Shown here piece after piece: positions 26,448 to 35,347 of a DNA stretch of 64,000 nt. The DNA is from CAVPMN01 sp963706425 (GTDB lineage: Bacteria; Actinomycetota; Acidimicrobiia; Acidimicrobiales; Acidimicrobilacustridaceae): assembly GCA_963706425.1 (NCBI GenBank), contig CAVPMN010000001.1, forward strand, positions 558,001 through 622,000, given 5' to 3'. A program made the translations under genes and the position numbers. Numbering within the stretch: the first letter of the stretch is position 1; the number at the start of each line of letters is the position of its first letter. Below the pieces are notes generated by a model. It did not search any database, was not told the origin of the DNA, and saw only the letters and a program-made list of their open reading frames with translations.

Positions 26448-27185
26448 ATGGCACCGGAGCCGCACCACGGCGACCTCGGCACGTTGATGGCCGTGTTCGC
26501 CCATCCGGACGACGAGGCCTACCTCGCCGGCGGGCTCATGGCGTGCGCAGCCGACGCCGGTCGCCGGGTCGTGTGCGTCACCGCCACCCGAGGAGAGCTC
26601 GGCTTCGCGGACGACGATCCACGGTCGCTCGACGAACGGGCGGCGGAGCGCGAGGCCGAGCTGCGCTCCTGCCTCGCCGTGCTCAACGTGACCGAGCACC
26701 ACTGGTTGGGCCATCCCGACGGCGGGTGCGCCGATGTCGACCCGGCCCTCGCGGTGGGCCAGCTCTGTGAGCTGCTCGACGAGGTGCGTCCCGACACCGT
26801 GCTCACGTTCGGTCCCGACGGCCAGACCTATCACCCCGACCACATCGCGGTGAGCCGGTGGACCACCCATGCCGTGCGCGCGTGGGGCGGCGGGGCCGAG
26901 CTCCACTACGCGGTGATGACACCCGAGTGGGTCGCCGATCTCACCGAAGTGGTGCCCCTCGACCAGGTGATGATGACCGACGACCCGGTGCCGACGGTGG
27001 CGGCCGACGACCTGTCGCTGTGGTTCGTGTGCGACGACGTGCTCGCGGCGCGCAAGGTGGCAGCGCTGCGGTGCCAGGCCAGCCAGGTCGAGGGGCTGGT
27101 GGCCGCCGCCGGGATCGAGCACTACACGCAGCTCACCCGAGACGAGATGTTCCGCGCCGCCACCGACGACGACTGGGCGACCTGA
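26448..27185 (+). CDS. PIG-L/LmbE family deacetylase
   Basis: Zn-dependent N-acetylglucosaminyl deacetylase fold, 245 residues. The metal site is AVFAHPDDEAY (His-Pro-Asp-Asp) near residue 20 and YHPDHIAV near residue 127; the strand-loop VCVTATRGELG is typical. Actinobacterial relatives include MshB (mycothiol synthesis) and Mca (mycothiol-conjugate amidase), but this protein is shorter than MshB and I cannot choose between small-molecule deacetylases. ATG 26448 follows GGGGGAG, which fixes the start. It is divergent from the B12 sensor. Confidence 0.82.
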   Translation: MAPEPHHGDLGTLMAVFAHPDDEAYLAGGLMACAADAGRRVVCVTATRGELGFADDDPRSLDERAAEREAELRSCLAVLNVTEHHWLGHPDGGCADVDPALAVGQLCELLDEVRPDTVLTFGPDGQTYHPDHIAVSRWTTHAVRAWGGGAELHYAVMTPEWVADLTEVVPLDQVMMTDDPVPTVAADDLSLWFVCDDVLAARKVAALRCQASQVEGLVAAAGIEHYTQLTRDEMFRAATDDDWAT

Positions 27186-27201
27186 GCGCAGTCGGGCCCG
27201 G

Positions 27202-28345
27202 CTAGCCGAGTCGGCCGTAGCCGGAGGGGGCCTTCCACCAGCCCTGCAGGGCGGTGATGCGGGTGCCACCCGAGCCGAAGGCGTGGATGAGCTGGTTGCC
27301 ACCCATGTAGAGGGCCACGTGCTCGGATCCGCCGCCGCCCCAGAACACGAAGTCGCCGGGTTGCAGCTGGCTGGCCGAGATGCGGGCCGTCATGTTGTAG
27401 ATGGCGCCGCTGTAGTGCGGCAGCCGGATGCCCACCTGGGCGAAGGCCCACACCATGAGGCCCGAGCAGTCGAACACGTTGGGCCCGGCCGCGCCCCACA
27501 CATAGGCCGAGCCGACCTTGCTGGTGGCGTAGGGGATGGCGGCGGCCGCGTTGCCGTTGCCGGGGGGCGCCGGCGTGGTGGGCGGCAGCGGCGCCGGAGC
27601 GACCGGCTTGGGCGCCGCGGCCGGTGCGGTCGCCCGAGCGGCGGGGGTCGACGGAGGGTGCGGTCGCAACGGCGGGTGCGGCGGCAGCGGCGGCCGCCGC
27701 GGCAGCTTCGGCCTGACGGGCCTGTTCGGCAGCCACCAGGCTGGCGAGCTCGCCCTGCACCTCGGCCTGCACGGCTCGCTGCTCGTCGACGGCCTCGGCC
27801 GCGGCGTTGCGGGCGGCGGCGATCTTCTCGGCGTGGGCGGCCGCTTCGGTGCGAGCTGCGTCGAGTTGCTCGATCTCGCCCTCGGCGCGCTTCTCGGCTG
27901 CCTTCAGCTGATCGACCAGGTCCTTGCGCGACCCCGAGGTGACCTCGATGTAGGCCCGGGCCTGGGGAGCCTCGTCGGGCTCACCCTTGAGGAGGGCGTC
28001 GACCTCGCCGCCACCGGACGACTGATAGGCCTCGACCGCGTAGGCCCGCACCTCGGCCCGGCGTTGCTCGAGCTCGGCGCCGGCCTCGTCGGCGTAGCGC
28101 TGCATCTCGGCCACCTTGGCCTCGGCCTGGCTCAGCTCGTAGTTGGCCCGCTCGAACTCGGCGGCCAGGTCCATCTGCTCGGCCTCGAGGGCGGAGAGCC
28201 GCTCGGCGATGGTGGACGCCCGCGAGCGCAGATCGTCCGCGGTCTGGGCTCCGGCGGCCGGCGTCCAGACGGCCGTGAGGAGCAGACCGATGGCCACGAG
28301 GGGGGCGGCCAGCAAGGTCGCGCGAGGTCGGGGGGGCGAACTCAT
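27202..28345 (-). CDS. Secreted NlpC/P60 peptidoglycan endopeptidase with coiled-coil domain (frameshifted)
   Basis: RipA-like cell-wall hydrolase of about 380 residues. A signal peptide (TLLAAPLVAIGLLLTAVW, AAGAQ) leads to a long coiled coil (about residues 35-215, rich in AE/LE heptads such as LSALEAEQMDLAAEFERAN), then an Ala/Pro linker, and an NlpC/P60 domain with the catalytic Cys in NVFDCSGLMVWAF and His in GSEHVALYMGG. It cuts the D-Glu-mDAP bond of stem peptides, and the coiled coil restrains or targets it. The frame breaks in the linker at the GGGGG run 27643-27647 (one base extra). A possible -10 (AAGATA) lies seven bases before the ATG. Confidence 0.83.
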
Positions 28346-28434
28346 GTTGCGGTATCTTTACAGAACCGTGACGATGAGTGAAAGCCAGCCCACAAAAGGG
28401 CCTGTGACCTGCCCAGTCGCGAGCCCATCCGGCA

Positions 28435-29589
28435 TCACCGGGCCCGGTACACGGCCTCCATCAACGCCCGGTTCCGGCTGCTCTGCCACCGGGGGATGAC
28501 GTCGTTCATCACGTAGCCGAAGGCCAACCCGGCGTCGGGGTCGGCGAACCCGAGCGCCCCGCCCGAGCCGAAGTGGCCGAAGCTGCGCGGGTTGGGCCCG
28601 AAGGGCCGGCGGGGCGTGGTGGGCTTGAAGCCGAGGCCGAACGTGACCTCCTCGCCGAGCACCGGGCAGTAGCCCTCCGACTGCGCGCTGGTCGCTTCGT
28701 GCAGCAGCTCAGCCGACAGCACCCGGCCCGGCTCGAGCAACGCGGCATAGAACCGGGCCACCCCGCGGGCCGTGCCATGACCGTTCGTCGAGGGCACCTC
28801 GGCCGAGCGCCATCTCGCGGTGTTCACCACGCCGATCGACGAGTAGCCCGGCGGGTTGAAGTAGCCGAGCGCCATCATGCGGGCGTCGTCGGGCACCGCA
28901 TCGAGGTCCGACACGTCCGGAACGACGTCGCCCGCGAAGACCACCTCGGCGCATCTCGACTGCTCGAACTCCGGCACCCCGAACCACAGGTCGGCGTCGA
29001 GCGGCGCGGCAACGGCGCGCAGCCGTTCGCCCGGCGATTGACCCGTCACCCGTCGCACCACCTCACCGATCAGATGGCCATAGGTGTTGGTGTGGTAGGC
29101 GTGCATCGTGCCGGGCACCCACCACGCCTCGGTGGCGGCGACCGCGTCGGCCATGCGCGACCACTCCCACAGCGCGTTGTCGGTGAGCGGCTCGCGGATC
29201 GCCGGCACAGCGGCCTGGTGACACAACGCCTGGCGGAGGGTGGCCCCGTGCTTGCCCCCCGTCGCGAACTCGGGCCAGATGTCGGCGACCGGGTCGTCGA
29301 GACCGATCAGCCCGTCGTCCACGAGCTGCAGGGCCAGCGTGGCCACGATGGGCTTGCCGACCGAGTAGAAGTTCACGATCGTGTCGGGCTGCCAGGGTCG
29401 GGTGCGACCCTCGTCGGCCCAGCCGCCCACCAGGTCGACCACCACCTCGCCGTCGGCGATCACGCACACACCGGCGCCCACCTCGCCCCGCTCGGTGAAG
29501 TTGGCCTGGAACTGCCGGCGCACCGACTCGAAGGCGGGGTCGCATCGACCGCTGACGGGAACGTCCATCGACGGCGAGTCTGTCACCAC
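28435..29589 (-). CDS. Serine beta-lactamase-family hydrolase (EstB-type esterase)
   Basis: A 384-residue class-C beta-lactamase-fold protein. The active site has Ser76-x-x-Lys79 (YSVGK) and a Tyr-x-Asn in MHAYHTNTYGH (about residue 165). Late conserved parts are FGHFGSGGALGFADP and FGYVMNDV. Without signal peptide it is probably a cytoplasmic esterase/lactonase rather than an antibiotic-resistance enzyme. The arrangement of NFYSVGK and the PGTMHAYHTN segment is typical of actinobacterial 'EstB' relatives in lipid or steroid catabolism loci. It lies six bases after the sulfotransferase on the same strand, so probably co-transcribed. Confidence 0.83.
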   Translation of the reverse strand: MVTDSPSMDVPVSGRCDPAFESVRRQFQANFTERGEVGAGVCVIADGEVVVDLVGGWADEGRTRPWQPDTIVNFYSVGKPIVATLALQLVDDGLIGLDDPVADIWPEFATGGKHGATLRQALCHQAAVPAIREPLTDNALWEWSRMADAVAATEAWWVPGTMHAYHTNTYGHLIGEVVRRVTGQSPGERLRAVAAPLDADLWFGVPEFEQSRCAEVVFAGDVVPDVSDLDAVPDDARMMALGYFNPPGYSSIGVVNTARWRSAEVPSTNGHGTARGVARFYAALLEPGRVLSAELLHEATSAQSEGYCPVLGEEVTFGLGFKPTTPRRPFGPNPRSFGHFGSGGALGFADPDAGLAFGYVMNDVIPRWQSSRNRALMEAVYRAR

Positions 29590-29595
29590 GCCGGC

Positions 29596-30205
29596 TCAGT
29601 CCTTGTTGGCGTTCCACTCCTCGGAGGTGTTCGTGTGCGGGAACGGCTCGTCGGGCACGGCCACCCCGAGGAACTCGCACAGGGGCTCCCAGCCTGAGCC
29701 CACCTCGTAGACGAGCAGGCGATCGGCCGGCGTGTCGGCCACCACCCGGGCGTTGTGCAGCTCGTAGGCGGCGATCGCCGCGTCGCTGATCACCGGCCTG
29801 ACCACCGAACACCACCCGGTCGATGGCCCGCAGCAGGGCGGCGAAGCCGGCGTCGTCGTGCTGGTTCGTGCCGTCGATGTTGGGCCGGATCGTCGAGTCG
29901 AAGCTGCGCCACCACTTGTCGGACGGCCGCACCGTGAGCAGCACCTTCGACTGCGGGTTCGCGTCCATCAGCTCGCGCCACATCACGCAGGCGGGGAAGT
30001 CGACGGTCGCCCGATAGCCGTCGAGCAGCGGGTCGAGGTCGACACTGTCGCCGGCGATCACGTCGGCCCAACCCTGGGCGTCGCCCGGCCGGTTGAACAC
30101 TTCCATCATGTGGTGGCACGGCCCGAAGCCGAGTTGATCGAGCGCCAACTTCATCGACAGCGTGCCTGTGCGTCCGAACCCTGCTCCTACGACCTCGATC
30201 GTCAC
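29596..30205 (-). CDS. Sulfotransferase-family protein (frameshifted)
   Basis: P-loop sulfotransferase-like protein of about 202 residues. GTG 30203-30205 follows AAGGGGGAT. The 5'-PSB loop is VVGAGFGRTGTLSMKLAL at the N-terminus, followed by GPCHHMMEVF, and the central KVLLTVRPSDKWWRSF strand that carries the 3'-phosphate contact. The C-terminal helix WEPLCEFLGVAVPDEPFPHTN is the hallmark of this group, which also includes plant/animal-like 'NAD-dependent' homologues of unknown substrate. The reading frame changes at 29790-29806 (one extra base), just after VVFGG. Between 28.4 and 31.7 kb three genes in one direction suggest a shared lipid- or xenobiotic-catabolism unit. Confidence 0.75.
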
Positions 30206-30242
30206 CGCATCCCCCTTCGTCGTGTGCACATCATGACCACCT

Positions 30243-31700
30243 TCAACGGAGATCGAACGCGCTGAGATCGGGCTCGCGCATCACCTCGCGGAACCGCTCG
30301 AAGCGCCACGGCCACGCCGCGGGGATGCCCCGGTCGTCGAGGTACCAGCTCTGACAGCCCGTCGACCACACGGTGTGCTTGGCCGCCTCGATGCGGGCCT
30401 CTTCGAACTCGTCCATCGCCTCGTGACGGGCGGTGATCTCGTGGCACTCACCGCTGCGCAGGCGTTCGACGAGCTGCATCACGTAGCCGAACTGGAGCTC
30501 GGCCACCTCGATGAGCGAGAAGTTGCCCACCGGGCCGTTGGGCCCGTTGAGCATGAACAGGTTGGGGAAGTCGGGGATGCACACCGACAGGTAGGCGCTC
30601 GGTCGCTTCGACCACACCTCGTCGAGCGACACGCCGTCGCGTCCCCGGATGTCCATGGGTCGCATGAAGGCGTCGGCCCGGAAGCCGGTGGCCAACACCA
30701 GCACGTCGAGCTCGTGCAGCACGCCGTCGGCCGTGCGCACCCCACCGGGCTCGACCTCGACGATCTTGTCGGTGACCAGCTCCGCGTTGGGGCGCTGGAT
30801 CGCTTCGTAGAAGTCGGGCGAGATGATGAGGCGCTTGCAGGCGGCCCGATAATCGGGGCGCAACCGCTCACGCAGCTCAGGGTCGCGCACGGTCTCGAGG
30901 TTGGCCTCACATGCCTGCTCGATCATCTTCATCTCGGGCGAGTCGGCGTCGACGATGGCCCGGGCGAACACCGTGTAGCCCTCGTCGAGGGTCTGGCGGA
31001 GCTGGGCCATGCGCTCGGGGTCCTCTCGGAACGCCGCCTTGTCCTCGTCGGTGTAGGCCAGGTTCGGCGCGGGCATGACCCACTGGGCGGTGCGCTGGAA
31101 GAGCGTGAAGTGGTCGACCCGGTCGACGAGGGCGCACGTGATCTGCACCGCCGTGGAGCCCGTGCCGATCACTCCCACTCGCTGGCCGTCGAGGGGCACG
31201 TCGTGATCCCACCTGGCGCTGTGGAACACAGCGCCGGCGAAGCGGTCGAGCCCGGCGATGTCGGGATAGCGGGGATGGTGCAGCACGCCGGTGGCCGCGA
31301 TCACCACGTCGGCCTCGTCGCGAACGCCTTGCTCGGTCTCGAGGTGCCAGCGACCGTCGGTCCACTCGAGGCGGGTGACTGCGTCGCCCAGCCGCACCAC
31401 CTCGTCGACGTGGTAGTCGCGAGCGACCTGCTCGAAGTAGGCGAGGATCTCCGCGCCGGGCGAGTACTGGTAGCTCCACTCGGGGCTCGGCGCGAACGAG
31501 TAGGAGTAGAGGTGCGACGGGACGTCGCACGACAGGCCCGGATAGGTGTTCTCCCGCCAGGTGCCGCCGAGCCGGTCGGCCTTCTCGTAGACGGTCACGT
31601 CGTCGATGCCCGCCTCGCGCAGCTTGATCACGCTGAGGATCCCGGACATGCCGGCGCCGATGACGGCGACGCGCAGCTGTCGTTGCTCGTCAGAGCCCAT
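30243..31700 (-). CDS. Baeyer-Villiger-type flavin monooxygenase
   Basis: A 485-residue FAD/NADPH monooxygenase. FAD site RVAVIGAGMSGILSVIKL; signature FAGAVFHSARWDHD (the FxGxxxHxxxW fingerprint); second dinucleotide site RVGVIGTGSTAVQI; and VLVLATGFRADAFMRP near the end of the FAD domain. It inserts an oxygen next to a ketone (esters or lactones) or oxidises heteroatoms. Type I class, single-polypeptide, cytoplasmic. ATG 31698-31700 has an AAGGAGGG ribosome site; residues predicted upstream are unlikely. First gene of a probable operon with the sulfotransferase and esterase; an esterase next to a BVMO is a known pairing for ketone degradation. Confidence 0.87.
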   Translation of the reverse strand: MGSDEQRQLRVAVIGAGMSGILSVIKLREAGIDDVTVYEKADRLGGTWRENTYPGLSCDVPSHLYSYSFAPSPEWSYQYSPGAEILAYFEQVARDYHVDEVVRLGDAVTRLEWTDGRWHLETEQGVRDEADVVIAATGVLHHPRYPDIAGLDRFAGAVFHSARWDHDVPLDGQRVGVIGTGSTAVQITCALVDRVDHFTLFQRTAQWVMPAPNLAYTDEDKAAFREDPERMAQLRQTLDEGYTVFARAIVDADSPEMKMIEQACEANLETVRDPELRERLRPDYRAACKRLIISPDFYEAIQRPNAELVTDKIVEVEPGGVRTADGVLHELDVLVLATGFRADAFMRPMDIRGRDGVSLDEVWSKRPSAYLSVCIPDFPNLFMLNGPNGPVGNFSLIEVAELQFGYVMQLVERLRSGECHEITARHEAMDEFEEARIEAAKHTVWSTGCQSWYLDDRGIPAAWPWRFERFREVMREPDLSAFDLR

Positions 31701-31810
31701 GAGCCGCCCTCCTTCGTGGTACGCATCGGTGCACTGCGCATCGATGCCCGCGCAACCATGCCCTGTGCATCGCTGCACTTCGCGTTCGCTGCACTGTAGG
31801 GGAGGCCCGC

Positions 31811-32680
31811 ATGACCGACTGGTTCGAGATCACCCGCCGCAACGCCCGCTCGGTGCAGACCACGATCGGCTGGATCTTCTGGGACCCCGGCGCCACCCGC
31901 CGATACACCGAGTTGGGGCTGCCGGCCGACTTCGCCGAGCCCCTCGGCTATCTGGCGGCGCGTGGCGTGCCGCTTGCCGGCGCCGGCCCCGATGCGGTGA
32001 TCGCGGCGTTCGGGTCGATCAGCCCGCTCGGCATCCGAGCGCTCTTCAGTCTGCTCGACGACCCGGCCCGCTTCGAGCAGTTCCGACTCGCCCGAGACGA
32101 GGCCGTCGTCGAAGGCCTGCACGAGCACGCCCCCGAGATCGTCGAACCGTTGATCGAACTGGGTCCAGAGCTGTGGCCCGTGGTCGAACGACTGCCGGTC
32201 ATGGGACGGGTGCTGTTCGGCGCGCACCTCGCGCTCCCCCGTCCCGCCGATCCGCTCCTGTCGGGGTGGCACGCAGTCAACTGCCTGCGCGAGTGGCGGG
32301 GCGACACGCACTGGGCGATCGTCGTGGCCACCGGACTGGGCCAAGCGGAGGCGTCGATCGTGCACAACGCATGGCTCGGCTACGAGACCGACTGGCTGGC
32401 GAAGTCGCGGGGCACGAGTGACGACGACCTCGAGGCCGGCTGGGGCGCGCTCGCCGCCAAGGGGCTGGCCGAGGGACGCACCGTGCTGCCCGACGGTGTG
32501 GCCCTGCGCCAGCGCATCGAAGACGACACCGACCGGTGCACCACCCTGCCGTGGGAACTGCTCGGGGAGGATCGGGCTCGCTGGTTCGCAGCGTCGTTCG
32601 AACCGCCGTGCGAGACGTTGTTGCGGCGGGTCGACATCACGGCCGGCCCCAACTATCAACCGGCCTCTCGACTGCGTTGA
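31811..32680 (+). CDS. SCO6745/SalK-like family protein
   Basis: A 289-residue protein of the actinobacterial SCO6745 (SalK) family, which carries an HTH-like fold. Typical features: FEITRRNARSVQTTIGWIFWDP at the N-terminus, then GYLAARGVPLAGAGPDAVIAAF, LREWRGDTHWAIVVATGL, and GLAEGRTVLPDGVALRQRIE. Despite the fold, DNA binding is not proven, and SalK proteins have been linked to secondary metabolism. ATG 31811 follows GGGGAGG. Divergent from the BVMO gene; the 110-base gap between them would hold both promoters. Function open. Confidence 0.68.
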   Translation: MTDWFEITRRNARSVQTTIGWIFWDPGATRRYTELGLPADFAEPLGYLAARGVPLAGAGPDAVIAAFGSISPLGIRALFSLLDDPARFEQFRLARDEAVVEGLHEHAPEIVEPLIELGPELWPVVERLPVMGRVLFGAHLALPRPADPLLSGWHAVNCLREWRGDTHWAIVVATGLGQAEASIVHNAWLGYETDWLAKSRGTSDDDLEAGWGALAAKGLAEGRTVLPDGVALRQRIEDDTDRCTTLPWELLGEDRARWFAASFEPPCETLLRRVDITAGPNYQPASRLR

Positions 32681-32690
32681 CCAGCGTGGC

Positions 32691-33584
32691 TCAGCCGGTG
32701 AACCGAGGCTGAGCCGTGCCCGCCACCGGCGTGGTGCCCACGGAACCGCCGGTGGTGGTCGTGGTCTCCTCGGCCGGACAGGTGGTGGCTGCGAGGTCGT
32801 AGGTGATGGTGACCAGTCCGTCGCCCTCACGCACACCGGTCTCGAGGACGGTGCCCTCGGGACCATGACCCGAGCCACCACCACCGGCGCCGGAGGCGCT
32901 GATGTCGCTCTCGGGCGCGCCGCCACCGCCTGCGCCACCGAACCAACCACCGCCGCCACCGCCACCGGCGATGTTGAACCCCGTGCCACCGGCCCCACCC
33001 TGACCGGCGCTGCCGGCATCGCCGTTGCCGAGCGACACACCGCCAGCAACTTGCGTGCCGCCACCGCCACCCGCCGGGCCTCCACCGGCCACGCCGGCCT
33101 CACCGCCGCCGGCGCCGCCCTCGTCACCCGCGTTGCTGCGACCACCGCCGCCACCGGCGACGACCACCCGGTCGGCGAGATCGCTGCCCCCTCGGCGGAT
33201 GTCGGACGCGCCGCCGCCGGGCCGACCCTGGGAGTCGTTGTTCGTGCTGATGCCGGCGTCGCCGCCACCGTTGAATCCCCCGGCGTTGCTGCCCCCGGGT
33301 GTGCCACCGACGTAGACCGCCAGTGTCTCGCCGGGCGTGACCGCGATGGTGGCCGTGGCCCGGCCACCGAGCCCGGCCCGGATCGCACCGCCGAAATCGC
33401 CACCCTCGGCGCCGTAGACGTCGACCTCGACGGAGCACACCGACGCTGGCACCACGAAGCTCTGCTCGTCTCCGGTGAACTCGAAGGTCTCCGTGGTGGG
33501 AGCTGCCTGAGCCGCATCGGGCATCACCAGGCAGAGCCCTCCGACAACGGCAACCGTCGATAGGACGCGCGCCGAACGCTTCAT
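32691..33584 (-). CDS. Secreted glycine-rich-domain protein
   Basis: A 297-residue exported protein. Signal peptide: KRSARVLSTVAVVGGLCLVM to QAAP. A short beta lead (TETFEFTGDEQSFVVPASV, VEVDVYGAEGGD) is followed by a long Gly-rich region (about 90-250) with GGGSGG/GGGG runs, interrupted by SDIRRGGSDLADRVVVAGGGGG. That pattern matches the glycine-rich (ALK/LTK-type) domain also found in bacterial surface proteins. The C-terminus is Thr-rich and has no LPxTG. Function unknown: adhesive or structural surface protein is likely. Convergent with the SCO6745 gene. Confidence 0.72.
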   Translation of the reverse strand: MKRSARVLSTVAVVGGLCLVMPDAAQAAPTTETFEFTGDEQSFVVPASVCSVEVDVYGAEGGDFGGAIRAGLGGRATATIAVTPGETLAVYVGGTPGGSNAGGFNGGGDAGISTNNDSQGRPGGGASDIRRGGSDLADRVVVAGGGGGRSNAGDEGGAGGGEAGVAGGGPAGGGGGTQVAGGVSLGNGDAGSAGQGGAGGTGFNIAGGGGGGGWFGGAGGGGAPESDISASGAGGGGSGHGPEGTVLETGVREGDGLVTITYDLAATTCPAEETTTTTGGSVGTTPVAGTAQPRFTG

Positions 33585-33667
33585 GGTCGATTCCTCCCCG
33601 CACGACCCTCGTCGCGCAATCGCCGACCCTACCGGCGCTCCACCTCGCGCCGCCGGATCAATGGTGC

Positions 33668-34080
33668 TCAGTGGGTGAGGCCGACGCCGTCCTGGCAGTG
33701 CGGACCGCCCCAGTGCTCGACGATCTGGCCGTCACGGATGCGCAGGATGGCGGTGCCGTTGATCTCCACCGGCTTGCCCGAGGCGGCCACCCCGTTGAAC
33801 GGCGTGCCCGTGTGGGTGCCTTTCACCGTCCAGTTCGACACCACCAGGTCGTCCTTCTCGATGAGCAGGTCGACGGTGAACACCATGTCGGGGAACGACG
33901 AGCGCACCTCGGTCCACCACTTGAGCTCCTCGCCGCGGATGTCGTTGCCCACCGCGTCGGGGTTGACCCGCTCTGTGACGTGGCTGTGGAAGTCGGGCGC
34001 AAAAAGGAGAACACCGCCTTCTCGTCCCCCGCCGCCATCGCGTCGCTGTAGCGACCGAGCATGTTCAAGTTCTCAGACAT
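33668..34080 (-). CDS. SnoaL-like / ester-cyclase protein (frameshifted)
   Basis: NTF2-fold protein of about 137 residues once repaired. N-terminus (MLGRYSDAMAAGDEKAVF) and C-terminus (GEELKWWTEVRSSFPDM, VSNWTVKGTHTGTPFNGV, ILRIRDGQIVEHW) together form the classic SnoaL/polyketide-cyclase-like pattern. The frame breaks in the AAAAA run at 34001-34005 (plus strand); one more base gives SFF-APDFHSHVTERVN. Such proteins are found as isomerases, hydrolases or cyclases; no specific catalytic residue is identified here. The start may be ATG 34080 or 34089. It sits at the end of a group of small minus-strand genes. Confidence 0.72.
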
Positions 34081-34123
34081 GGCGACCATGCTGCCCCACC
34101 GACACCGGCCGTGCTCGCTCGTC

Positions 34124-34534
34124 TCAGCCCCGTCTCGGGATGGTCGTGCGGTAGGTCTGCCAGGCGATCCAGCAGGTGAGGGTCGACACGGCGACCATCA
34201 CGGCCAGGGCGGGTCCGCCCACCTCCTCCTTCGCGACCCAACCGAAGAGGTAGATCGTCGGGTAGATCACCGAGCCCGCCGTGAACGCCACCACGGGCAC
34301 GGCCCACCGCTTGCCGGCGGCGATGCCCCAGGCGCTCAACGCCGAGCCGACGACCGTGACGAACAGGTCCGGGTAGACGAACGCGTCGGTGACCCAGGGC
34401 CGTTCCTCCACCAGCTCGAAGCCCGACCGGATGGTCGACGAGTTGGCGATGCCGATCCACAACACGACACCGAGCGCCGCCTGCAGCGCGAGGTAGCCGG
34501 CGTAGAGCCGCGACACCATTGGGGCCTGCTTCAT
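34124..34534 (-). CDS. Small four-helix integral membrane protein
   Basis: Unrecognised family. 136 residues with four likely membrane helices: LYAGYLALQAALGVVLWIGI, YPDLFVTVVGSALSAWGI, WAVPVVAFTAGSVIYPTIYL and GGPALAVMVAVSTLTCWIAW. Charged loops are short; ends are basic (TTIPRRG). Its ATG overlaps the DUF1905 stop (ATGA), so the two are coupled. No enzymatic motif is visible. Confidence 0.7.
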   Translation of the reverse strand: MKQAPMVSRLYAGYLALQAALGVVLWIGIANSSTIRSGFELVEERPWVTDAFVYPDLFVTVVGSALSAWGIAAGKRWAVPVVAFTAGSVIYPTIYLFGWVAKEEVGGPALAVMVAVSTLTCWIAWQTYRTTIPRRG

Positions 34535-34830
34535 TCGACGTCGACGAGCTCGAGGGTGAGATCGACCATCTCGCCGTCGTCGAGTCCCTCGCGATCACGC
34601 ACCTGCTTCTTGACGGGCAGCACGTAGGACTGCGCGGCCTTGTCGGGGAAGATCGACGTGCTCCATGTCGTGTCGCCCACGGTGACCCGGACGCGCACCG
34701 ACCCGAAGCCTCGTCGCTCGTGCTCGGTGAGCTCGGCGATCTCGTCGGCCACATCGACCGGGAGCGTCAAGAAGTGCCAGGCCGCCTCACCGCTATGGCG
34801 CCACAGCTCGGCCTGGAACGCGAAGGCCAC
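34531..34830 (-). CDS. DUF1905 domain protein
   Basis: A 99-residue DUF1905 protein: FQAELWRHSGEAAWHFLTLP, then VRVRVTVGDTTWSTSIFPDK and SYVLPVKKQVRDREGLDDGE. The fold is a small beta barrel; function is unknown, though it often occurs with YdeI/OmpD-type domains. It is translationally coupled to the following membrane protein by an ATGA overlap and follows RidA by six bases on the same strand, so the three likely form one transcript. Confidence 0.8.
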   Translation of the reverse strand: MAFAFQAELWRHSGEAAWHFLTLPVDVADEIAELTEHERRGFGSVRVRVTVGDTTWSTSIFPDKAAQSYVLPVKKQVRDREGLDDGEMVDLTLELVDVE

Positions 34831-34836
34831 TCGCGA

Positions 34837-35235
34837 TCAGTCGACCACGATGGTGGCGTCGATCTCGATCAACAGACCCGGCTGCCACAGCATGGGCACC
34901 GGCACCAAGGTGGTCGCGGTGATCGGGAAGTCGTCGCCGTAGACCTCGATGGCGGCGGTGACGAGGGCATCGAACGCCTCCGCCGAGTAGTCGACGACAT
35001 AGAGGTGCAGCATGGCGATATCGGCCAGGCTCGCGCCGGCCGCCTCACACGCGGTCCGCAGGTTGATCAGCGCCTGTCGTGTCTGCTCCGAGTGGGTGGT
35101 GCCCACCGTGTTGCCGTCCGCGTCCACGCCCGTCTGTCCGGAGAGGTGGATGATGCGGCTGCCGCGAGCCACCGTGACATGAGCGGCTCCGGGCAGGGGC
35201 GCCAGCCCCGGCGGGTCGATTCGCTCGATGGTCAT
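34837..35235 (-). CDS. RidA family protein (Rid/YER057c/UK114)
   Basis: A 132-residue Rid-family protein. Core: IIHLSGQTGVDADGN, TRQALINLRTACEAAGASLADIAMLHLYVVD, and TTLVPVPMLWQPGLLIEIDA. In true RidA an Arg near the end (…P..ALVEI…) binds the imine substrate; here the 'V..LWQPGLLIEIDATIV' strand has no Arg at that spot, so it may belong to a Rid subgroup without 2-aminoacrylate deaminase activity. Start ATG 35233-35235 follows AAGGAGAT. It lies divergent from the GlcD-type oxidase. Confidence 0.82.
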   Translation of the reverse strand: MTIERIDPPGLAPLPGAAHVTVARGSRIIHLSGQTGVDADGNTVGTTHSEQTRQALINLRTACEAAGASLADIAMLHLYVVDYSAEAFDALVTAAIEVYGDDFPITATTLVPVPMLWQPGLLIEIDATIVVD

Positions 35236-35347
35236 GCCATCTCCTTGGGTCGGGTGCGCCAATCATGGCACCCGGCCCGATCAGCGGTGCGCCCGAGTGA
35301 GGCCCGCCGATGCGCGCCGAGGGCGGCGGGCAGGCGAGGATGTGCGG

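Noticed and set aside
28435..29589. Antibiotic resistance beta-lactamase
   Set aside because: SxxK and YxN motifs fit the fold, but there is no signal peptide and the context is a BVMO/esterase run.
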